Below, piece after piece: positions 52,870-59,878 of a DNA stretch of 64,000 nt. The notes beneath the pieces were generated by a model that saw nothing but the letters and a program-made list of their open reading frames with translations, searched no databases and was not told where the DNA came from. Within the stretch, counting starts at the first letter, position 1. The number at the start of each line of letters is the position of its first letter. The position numbers and the translations under genes were made by a program. This stretch comes from Rhynchopus euleeides (taxonomy: Eukaryota; Euglenozoa; Diplonemea; Diplonemida; Diplonemidae), in assembly GCA_963210315.1 (NCBI GenBank), contig OY723240.1:1674001-1738000 (forward strand), in the 5' to 3' direction.

Positions 52870-55800
52870 CTACGTCACAGCGGAGGCCCCACTCAGGTTA
52901 GAGTGTGGGGCCAACTCAGTGCCACTCCGGGGAGGAGGGCGTGCAGCATAGCCAGCGTGGTGTGTGTGGCAGCAATGTGTTAGTGATTTGCCATCGCTGT
53001 AGCAGTCACCGCATCGGTCCATGCTGTGGCGTTTGCAGAAGCCCATAGTGACCGGGAGCCCGTCCCCCTCTTTGTGGTGGTTGCGGCAGCACACCTCCTC
53101 TGGGAGGCGTCGCTTTTGGCATGCCGAGCAACGGGGCTTCCAATGCAACTTGCAGGCAAGCACCTTTGCGTTCCTCCTGGCACCAGGGGGGGCAGTACGG
53201 GGGGCAGCGCCCCTCCGCTCCCATGGGCGTCCCACCCGGCTGTTGGCCTGCCGACCGCGCGCCGCCCACTGCTGGGCCGGCTGCTGCCAGCCCTCTGGGT
53301 AGTGCGGCTGTGGGGCGAAGGTGGCGGCCCACGCCATTCCGCGGTCATGGAATACCGTATCTTGCCGGCTGTGGACTGGCTCAGCCAGGTGTGCTTGGAG
53401 GCTGCGCATCACCGATTCAGTGGCAGGGTTCAGTTGGGCCCTCCTCGACAGGCCCGCCGCCACAGTTCCGCCGAGAGCCGTGAGGACCGTTGAGTTGGCA
53501 GCATGACCGCAATGCCAGGGCCCTTTGCCCACTTTCGTCACCATACTGCAGAGTCCTTTCAGCGAGGCGGCTTTCCCTAGGATACTGCTCTGGAACACCG
53601 TGAGGTCCTGCTGGAGCTTCTGCCGCGAGGCCCCCAGCCTTTCAGCCTCATCCATCGCGGCGTTGCTGAGGGCGTCAGCATCGGTGTTGGATTCCCTCTT
53701 CACATGCTCATACGTGAGAGTGAACCTCGGTTGGAGGTCCGCAGCCAGCGCGGACGTGCTGAGGAAAAGAGGACGGAGGGCGGCATCCCGGCACAGGGAT
53801 TCCCCTCGGAGCTGCCGCAGCACCACCTGGGAGTCGCCTCGCACTGTGACTGGGCCCTCAGGGGCATCGCCCCTCTCGAGGAGGCGCAGGCCTGCTCGTA
53901 GCGCCTCGTACTCAGCAATGTTGTTGCTACGCACGTTCAGCAGCGGGAGCACTTTCTCTGAGACCTTGCAGCCGTCTTGGTACAGCACCGCCCCTGCCCC
54001 CGCCACAGCGAAGGGGGTGCCGTTGTCGCGCGCGCCACCGTCAAAGTACAGGGTGAGCCCCGGGGCCGTGTCTGCAGGAATGCGCGGGCGGGCCTCCCTC
54101 GCACCCTTCTTATTCGGGTCCACGTGGGTAGGGGGGCGGATGCGGCGTGTCACGGTGTCTGGGAGGGTGAGGCCCGTCGACAGCTCGAAGTCCACGGCTA
54201 GCTCCATCAGGGTCACAGTTTGCTCACCCCCCTGCGGTCCCCACTTCAGGCCCCTTAGCCAGTCGCAGAGAGCCACCCACATGCCTGGGGGCCGCTTGCC
54301 CCACGTCTGCTTGACTTCGGATGGCGCCAGTGCAGGGATGCAGGCACTCTCGGGGGTGGGGGTGCTCCACTCCCAGGGGTAGACTGTAGTGCGGTGGTGG
54401 CGTACAGAGCGGTCGAGCAGCCCGTCCTTCTCCTGTCGCGCCGCCAAGACTGCGATGAAGTAGCGGTGCAGCTGCGCCACGGTGGTGATTCTGTCAGCAA
54501 AAGACATGGGCAGCGGCTGCTCGTTCTCCGGAACGCCGTATCTGTACACGGGCGCTACCCCACACTGCGCCAGGCATGCCGGCCAGGCAGTTCGGTCCCT
54601 CGCTGCTACGGGGTGTTTCTGGCGGACCGGCTCCCATGCCGCGCAGTCCCACCATAGGTGCGACACCGTCTCCGGGGCCCCAGCTGTGCAGTACCGGCAC
54701 ACCTCCCCCAGGCCCGTGCGCCCTCGGGCAGGCACCGCCCCTGCAATGACAGAGCGGAGGAGGCCTCGCTGGTATCCCGTAATTGCGGCGCCCTCCCCCT
54801 CCAGGACGCAACGTGTCACCCTTCCGTCAATGCCGTGCTCTGCTCCTTGGAAGTCCTCTCTGCGTTCAGCCAGCTTCCCCGCCGTGGCGTTTCGCAGGGT
54901 TTGGCGGAGGTCGTGCGCGAAGATCGCCCAGGCGCTCGGCGTTGCTGCAACAGGGTCGAAGGTGACAGCGCGACCAGCCTCGTCCGTGTAGGCCAGGGTG
55001 GTCGCCGTACTCCAGCGCCATCCTATCCCTTGCAGGGCAGCCCAGAAGAGCGCAAGGGGGCCTGTCCCCTCAAGCCTCTCTTTGCTCCCCCATGCTTCCT
55101 CGGACAGCACCCTGCTGTGGCCCCACTTTTTGATCTGCTTGGCCCACGTGGTGATCTGCCGGTAGGGAGGAGCGATAGCGGGGTCCACCCGGTGCGCCTG
55201 ATGGAGGACACACAGCACGATCTCTTGCGCTCTGCGTGGTGGGCCAGACCAGAGCGCGGCGACGAAGAGGCCCCTCCATCGCCTGATGGCCTTGCTGTCC
55301 CAACGAGTTACGAGGGCATCGTAATACAGCCGTGCCCCCGCCGTCATCGCAGCCGCCTGCCCTTTCCATTGCACCGGCAGGGGCAGCGCTGAGGTTCTGC
55401 GGAGGTTCTGCTGCGCCCCCTCTTTCCGACGGGCGATGCGCTCGGACTGGGGCGCTGTGCGCCCTTCCCTGATCAGGCGCGCGTGCAGCATGGCCCCGAG
55501 ACAGTCAAAGCTGTTGCGTTGCCGGAGGGGAGTGGCCTCGCCGTCCCTCGCCCGGTACATGATCCGGAGCGGCCCGGGGGATGTTGAGAACACGTGGGAC
55601 TTAATTTCTGCGCAAATAGCCATCCCGGTGTCGTGAGAGAAATCCGCAGAGTCGTTCACCACCTCTTGTAGGACCTCCGGACTGGAGGCTGTGGCGTACA
55701 CATCGTCGACGAAGGATAGCGCCCTCGTGTCCTGCCGGTGTTCGACCATCCGCATCCACACACCCACCAGCACGTTAATCAGCACGACACTGATGGGGCA

Positions 55801-58593
55801 GCCCTGCATGATGCCGTTGGTAGGCAGGAAGCCTTCTCCGATGGTGCCACTCGCCCGGAAGTGCCGCTGCATCGTCCTGTACGCTGCTCGCAGGGTGCGC
55901 AGGACACGGGTGTCGAATCCGAGCTCCGCAGCCAGGCGGAAGGTGAGGTCGATAGGCACCGTGTCGAAGCACTTCTTGAAGTCAAGGGCGACTCCGTGCA
56001 GCGGTCGCCCCGTGAGGTGGGCCTCTTCGATGCGTGCCGCCAGGTGCCAGATGAGGTCCTCTGCACCGTGGCCAGGCCGGCAGCCGTGCAGGTCCTCCGG
56101 TGCGATGGTCTCCAACCACTTCAGTGCCGGTTTCACCCGGATCGCTGCCCACACTCTATACAGCACAGGGGTGATACTGATGGGGCGCTGCGATAGAGGC
56201 TCGCCTGAGCTGCCAGGCTTGGGGATGAGGCAGATCATGGCATGCATTAACTGTTCCGGCCACTCGCCCGATCGTTCGACCTCGTTGAACACCTCCGCAA
56301 AGAGCTTGAGGAGTTCGTGTGGGAGTTGTCTCAGTTCGTGGACCCTCCAGCCGTGCAGGCCCGGTGAGGTGGACGTGGACATCTTGGCCAGGGCCTTCCC
56401 GACGTCTTCTGCTGTGATGGTCTTGCACTCCATGTCAGCCGTCTCGGGGAGAAAGCGGAGGTATCTCTGGCGGAAGGTGTCCCACCGGGGCTCGGGCGTT
56501 GTCGCGTACTTGCGGAAGTATCCCCCCCACGCCGTGTCGCTTCTCAGCAGCTCGTCCGCCTCCTTGGGGCAGGCCGTGAAGGACCCATCTTCGCGCCGCA
56601 TGAAGGTGGCTGGGGCGCAGAAACGATCTGCGAGGTACGCAAACACCTGCCCTGCCTCGTATGTCCAAGCCTTCTGCATCCTCGCCTTCCAGGTGCGGAT
56701 TCTCGCTTCGCGGAGCCTGTCAAACATGCCCCTCTGCGACCCCTCCAAGACGATGAGGGCCTGCTCCAGAATCTCCAGGTCTGGCAGCTGCGAGGTTGTG
56801 TTCGCCAGCGCCGCTTGCAGCCCCTGGGGGAGGCCGCCCTCCCTTAGGCGCTTCTTCGCGGCGTTCCAGGCGTGCTCCTCCCCGTTCGTGAGGCCGTATG
56901 GTTTTTCTGCCTGCAGGCGTTTGAGGCCTTCTTTGACCAGGCATCGAATGTTCCCTAGCAGCCCGTCCTTCGCCCGGGTGTTCATGTCTCCTGCCCCCCG
57001 TGCAGAAGCGGGATGGTGCTTGGTAGCCGTCCGCGACCACTGCATACGGTAGCCCTCCGCCCTGCCCGTGTAGGCCGCTTCCTGTCTCTCCAGGTGGCCC
57101 ACATGGACACGCTTCAGGAAGCGCTCGCCGCAGGTGGAAGCTCGGTGGAGGAGCTGCGCGGCCGTCGCTCCGTGACGTAGTTCCCCCTCTGCTAGTACGT
57201 CCTGCATCACCCCTCTTGCTGCAGCGTCCCCCAGCTTGGGCTTGCCCGCAGGGAAAGGGGTGGGGAGGATGCAGATCTTTTTGGGGCGGCGGAAGGCAGT
57301 GAGGTCCAGATCGACGAAGAGCGGGCAGTGTGTGGGTATGTTGTAGTCTCCCCGCTTTGCCACCTCGACTCGACGCAGTGCCGGCGCTGCGCAGGGGTTC
57401 ATTAGGCAGATGTCCAGCCGGGTGCCGTTCTCCGATGCCCAGCAGGTGTTCTGCACGCTCTGCTGTGCGAGGTCCGCATGCGTCGTCGCCGCGTCGACCC
57501 AGCCGCCCACCCGGCACGCCTGGGACAGGACAGCGCTGGTTTCTGGGTTGGTGTTCAGGTCCCCCATCAGCAGGACGGGTACCTGTCCCAAGCCAGCTGC
57601 GTGATCGAGCGTCTCTTGCAGGAGGGCTTCCCGCTGTTCGCCCACTTCGGACCCCGAGTGACCGTAGACGCACAGGATGTGAAGAGCCGTTTTGCCGTCT
57701 CCAATCGCTAGCACGACGTGTACCATGCGGGTGCTGTCGTAGAGCTTCTTTTCCTGCGTGGTCTTCGGCTGCACCACTTGTGCGACCAGGCCCTCCTTCA
57801 CCATGACAGCCACGCCCCCGGGCTTCGTTTGTTCGCGGCCGTTCGCGCCTGCGACCCTGGGCATGCCCTTGCCCCAGTGCATAGCCCAGCCGTGGGCTGC
57901 GAAGTAGCCATTGTGCGTGCCCTTGCTCGGGTCTGGCGTACGAGTTTCCTGCAGGGCCACAACATCCGCCTTCAGTCCCGCCACGTCGCCGAGGTGCGTT
58001 TGCAGCGACGTTACGTTAGCTGTCGCCACCCTGAGCACTCCGGGCGATGATAATTGGTGTGCAGGGCGCCTCAATCGCCGCAGGGGCGGCGGCGCCGTGG
58101 GTCCTTGGCTGGCTGAAGGTGCGCGCGCCCCGCCTGCAGCGGCTGGGGCGGGCGTGGGAAGATCTGCAGGGATAGTCCACTGGTTTGCCGGCGTCGCAGC
58201 TAGCTCCCGGGCCAGGCTCAGGGGAAGGCGAAGCACATCGTAGTGGAAGGGCCTCCACGTAAGCCCCAGCACCTTGGCACCCTTCCCACACCGGGTCATG
58301 TATTGCTTGCTGTTGGAGGCGAGCAGCCACACCTGCGCATCCAGGACTTCTGCCGCAACCCGAAGTGTGGCCGCGTCCCCGTATGTCCCTAGACGCGTCT
58401 GTCTCTCGATGTAGTCGTCGTAGGATGCAGGAGCTTGCGGGTCGTCGTGGTCAGGCACGTACGAGGCCCTGCGCTCTGCGTCTTGCCGCATGGATGTCGC
58501 CACCGCTGCACGCAACCCTTCTGCTGTCCACTCCGCGCACTGCTCTGCAAGGCCGGCGTACTGACAGTTGCCATCCTTACAGGCCCGACCATA
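52870..58593 (-). CDS. LINE ORF2: OTU cysteine protease, AP-type endonuclease, reverse transcriptase, RNase H, Cys/His C-terminus (5' truncated)
   Basis: The frame opens at 58593 just after TAA and has no ATG at its start. It begins inside an OTU domain: DGNCQYAGLAEQ (58575-58540, catalytic Cys) and, about 110 residues on, LTWRPFHYDVL (catalytic His), with LGTYGDAATLRVAAEVL between. Next come an endonuclease domain (ATANVTSLQTH, ALQETR, GHSG, GDLNTN, TRLDICL, THCPLF) and an RT (LIPKPGSSGEP, LDFKKCFD, NGIMQGCPISVV, SFVDD at about 55700). A CRYC...HLWWDC finger follows, then RNase H with all four acidic residues (LYFDGG, IAEYEAL, VRGDSQ, NTDADALSNAAMDE). The C-terminal Cys/His cluster is the same type as in the plus-strand LINE. 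The OTU part may process the polyprotein or remove ubiquitin. The start is lost to the adjacent insertion. Confidence 0.88.
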   Translation of the reverse strand, partial: YGRACKDGNCQYAGLAEQCAEWTAEGLRAAVATSMRQDAERRASYVPDHDDPQAPASYDDYIERQTRLGTYGDAATLRVAAEVLDAQVWLLASNSKQYMTRCGKGAKVLGLTWRPFHYDVLRLPLSLARELAATPANQWTIPADLPTPAPAAAGGARAPSASQGPTAPPPLRRLRRPAHQLSSPGVLRVATANVTSLQTHLGDVAGLKADVVALQETRTPDPSKGTHNGYFAAHGWAMHWGKGMPRVAGANGREQTKPGGVAVMVKEGLVAQVVQPKTTQEKKLYDSTRMVHVVLAIGDGKTALHILCVYGHSGSEVGEQREALLQETLDHAAGLGQVPVLLMGDLNTNPETSAVLSQACRVGGWVDAATTHADLAQQSVQNTCWASENGTRLDICLMNPCAAPALRRVEVAKRGDYNIPTHCPLFVDLDLTAFRRPKKICILPTPFPAGKPKLGDAAARGVMQDVLAEGELRHGATAAQLLHRASTCGERFLKRVHVGHLERQEAAYTGRAEGYRMQWSRTATKHHPASARGAGDMNTRAKDGLLGNIRCLVKEGLKRLQAEKPYGLTNGEEHAWNAAKKRLREGGLPQGLQAALANTTSQLPDLEILEQALIVLEGSQRGMFDRLREARIRTWKARMQKAWTYEAGQVFAYLADRFCAPATFMRREDGSFTACPKEADELLRSDTAWGGYFRKYATTPEPRWDTFRQRYLRFLPETADMECKTITAEDVGKALAKMSTSTSPGLHGWRVHELRQLPHELLKLFAEVFNEVERSGEWPEQLMHAMICLIPKPGSSGEPLSQRPISITPVLYRVWAAIRVKPALKWLETIAPEDLHGCRPGHGAEDLIWHLAARIEEAHLTGRPLHGVALDFKKCFDTVPIDLTFRLAAELGFDTRVLRTLRAAYRTMQRHFRASGTIGEGFLPTNGIMQGCPISVVLINVLVGVWMRMVEHRQDTRALSFVDDVYATASSPEVLQEVVNDSADFSHDTGMAICAEIKSHVFSTSPGPLRIMYRARDGEATPLRQRNSFDCLGAMLHARLIREGRTAPQSERIARRKEGAQQNLRRTSALPLPVQWKGQAAAMTAGARLYYDALVTRWDSKAIRRWRGLFVAALWSGPPRRAQEIVLCVLHQAHRVDPAIAPPYRQITTWAKQIKKWGHSRVLSEEAWGSKERLEGTGPLALFWAALQGIGWRWSTATTLAYTDEAGRAVTFDPVAATPSAWAIFAHDLRQTLRNATAGKLAERREDFQGAEHGIDGRVTRCVLEGEGAAITGYQRGLLRSVIAGAVPARGRTGLGEVCRYCTAGAPETVSHLWWDCAAWEPVRQKHPVAARDRTAWPACLAQCGVAPVYRYGVPENEQPLPMSFADRITTVAQLHRYFIAVLAARQEKDGLLDRSVRHHRTTVYPWEWSTPTPESACIPALAPSEVKQTWGKRPPGMWVALCDWLRGLKWGPQGGEQTVTLMELAVDFELSTGLTLPDTVTRRIRPPTHVDPNKKGAREARPRIPADTAPGLTLYFDGGARDNGTPFAVAGAGAVLYQDGCKVSEKVLPLLNVRSNNIAEYEALRAGLRLLERGDAPEGPVTVRGDSQVVLRQLRGESLCRDAALRPLFLSTSALAADLQPRFTLTYEHVKRESNTDADALSNAAMDEAERLGASRQKLQQDLTVFQSSILGKAASLKGLCSMVTKVGKGPWHCGHAANSTVLTALGGTVAAGLSRRAQLNPATESVMRSLQAHLAEPVHSRQDTVFHDRGMAWAATFAPQPHYPEGWQQPAQQWAARGRQANSRVGRPWERRGAAPRTAPPGARRNAKVLACKLHWKPRCSACQKRRLPEEVCCRNHHKEGDGLPVTMGFCKRHSMDRCGDCYSDGKSLTHCCHTHHAGYAARPPPRSGTELAPHSNLSGASAVT

Positions 58594-58783
58594 TTAATCC
58601 GGGTTTCTATTTAGTGAAGTCTCCGAAAAAAAATTAATTATTCACTAAATAAAAACCACGTTTAATCGCGCCCCACACAATCTAGTTGACTACCGTTCAT
58701 TCCACCCCCTCCCTCCATCACTCCAATACACGACACGAATCACACACCAGGAAGCGAGAACATATCCCGGACCCTCCATCACA

Positions 58784-59218
58784 ATGAGCGGAACAGTTAC
58801 CCCCATCGACGTGGCCCTTGAGGCGGCGGGGAGGGCAGCGGCTGCGGCTTCCGAGGCTGCCCAGAAGGAGGCGGACAACGTAGCTCTTGTGGAGGAAATA
58901 CTTGAGAAGCAGTCGCAGCGCACCACCCTTTCTGTGGCGGACATCGTACACCTGACTGACCTCGCCCAACAGAGGGAGTGTCAAGTGGACGCGGTGAAGG
59001 AGTGGAAGGAGAAGAACAGCGAGAAGAAGGTGTCCGCCGCGCTGGTTTCGAAATATGTAAAGCACAAGGTGGATACGGGCGACTACCACGTGCCCAGGCA
59101 GCGGGGAACGAAGCCCCTCCTCACAGACGGTGAGATAGAGAAGGTGCTGAATCTCACGCAGCGGACCCGCGCGCTCGGGTGGCCGATCACAGCTGCCCGC
59201 TTCTCGGCGCTGGTGTGA
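58784..59218 (+). CDS. Small protein resembling only the N-terminal DNA-binding part of a DDE transposase
   Basis: 144 residues from the ATG at 58784. The N-terminal half is Ala/Glu-rich and helical. The C-terminal half reads like a helix-turn-helix followed by the linker of pogo/Tigger-type transposases: KVSAALVSKYVKHKVDTGDY, then a basic PRQRGTKPLLTDGEIEKVLN, then GWPITAARFSALV. The DDE catalytic domain is absent; the frame ends at a TGA that is itself the start of a large palindrome. It could be a decayed transposase, or a terminus-binding repressor kept by a non-autonomous element. The family match is by pattern only. Confidence 0.6.
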   Translation: MSGTVTPIDVALEAAGRAAAAASEAAQKEADNVALVEEILEKQSQRTTLSVADIVHLTDLAQQRECQVDAVKEWKEKNSEKKVSAALVSKYVKHKVDTGDYHVPRQRGTKPLLTDGEIEKVLNLTQRTRALGWPITAARFSALV

Positions 59219-59264
59219 CAGGTGTGGTGAGTAACAGCGTTGCTGTTACTCACCACACCTGTCA
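59216..59264. terminator. Perfect 23-bp-arm palindrome overlapping the stop codon of the small transposase-like gene
   Basis: The left arm starts TGACAGGTGTGGTGAGTAAC; the three-base centre is GTT; the right arm is the exact complement and ends GTCA. It starts at the TGA stop. It could be the scar of an internal deletion that removed the catalytic domain, or a hairpin at the mRNA 3' end. A terminator role is only a guess. Confidence 0.4.
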
Positions 59265-59416
59265 CCCGAGGAACTCCGTGTGTCTTATGCACTTCTCGCA
59301 CGACCAATACCGTACCGTCGGAGGGACCGCCGCAAAAAATAATTAATTATTCGACAAAATTTGCGGTGCGAAAAATTAATATATATTCACTAAATAGGAA
59401 CCCGGGTTAATACAAA

Positions 59417-59878
59417 TTATCCAATTAAGAGCCCACTAAAAAGGAGCGGGCCTGTAGGCACTGGTACCCGGAGCGCCATCAGTCTCCTTGCAGCCTGCGT
59501 CAGCCACTGCTCGTCCTGCTCTATGGTGGAGGGGGAGTACTCCTGTCCCCCCCCACGGAGGCGCCGGGGTTCTCCTGCCCCTGACGCCACATCTACGGGG
59601 TTCCAGCTCTCCGGGGCCGTTGTCTGGGTATCTCCTGCCCACACAGCGGCTCGGCTGGGTCTAGGTGGGGTTGGGGGCGATGTTGGGGTTGGGGTTCTAT
59701 TTGGTGTTCTATTTGGAGGTGTTTGTGTCGGCCCCGAGACCTCCTGTTTCTCGGGGTGGGGCGCGGCTGGGGGCCCGGCGGCAAGTGTGCATCGTCCCCA
59801 GACATGGTCGGCACCCCGGCCAGGGGGAACATCGATCGCTTGCACGGGTCCTCCCCGCTGGCCGGGATGCCCGCCCCC
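59417..59878 (-). CDS. In-frame Pro-rich extension downstream of LINE ORF1
   Basis: After the TAG that ends ORF1 (59879-59881) the same frame stays open for 153 codons to a TAA at 59417-59419. The product is Pro/Thr/Arg-rich (PPNRTPNRTPTPTSPPTPPR), ending with a helical segment (EYSPSTIEQDEQWLTQAARR). Like the plus-strand LINE, ORF1 and the next open frame are in phase across a single stop. It may be a readthrough extension, or the N-terminal part of ORF2 before frame damage. Confidence 0.4.
   Translation of the reverse strand, partial: GGGHPGQRGGPVQAIDVPPGRGADHVWGRCTLAAGPPAAPHPEKQEVSGPTQTPPNRTPNRTPTPTSPPTPPRPSRAAVWAGDTQTTAPESWNPVDVASGAGEPRRLRGGGQEYSPSTIEQDEQWLTQAARRLMALRVPVPTGPLLFSGLLIG

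Larger units (their letters stand above)
58594..59410 (+). mobile_element. 817-bp Tc1/mariner-pogo-like DNA transposon with 25-bp TIRs and TA duplication
   Basis: The left end TTAATCCGGGTTTCTATTTA-GTGAA (58594-58618) and right end (59386-59410, its complement with two mismatches) are flanked by TA at 58592-58593 and 59411-59412. A further inverted copy of the terminus sits just inside the left end (58641-58666), forming a hairpin with it. The body holds one small gene and a perfect 23-bp-arm palindrome. It lies within the minus-strand LINE and so is younger than that insertion. Confidence 0.85.

Noticed and set aside
55691..57052. A 453-codon plus-strand frame antisense to the minus-strand LINE
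   Set aside because: It is the complement of the RT region, Ser/Arg/Cys-rich and without a domain.
58389..58592. ATG-started frame (MVGPVRMATVS...) overlapping the OTU start on the minus strand
   Set aside because: The overlapping frame contains the conserved OTU catalytic motif, so this one is a shadow.
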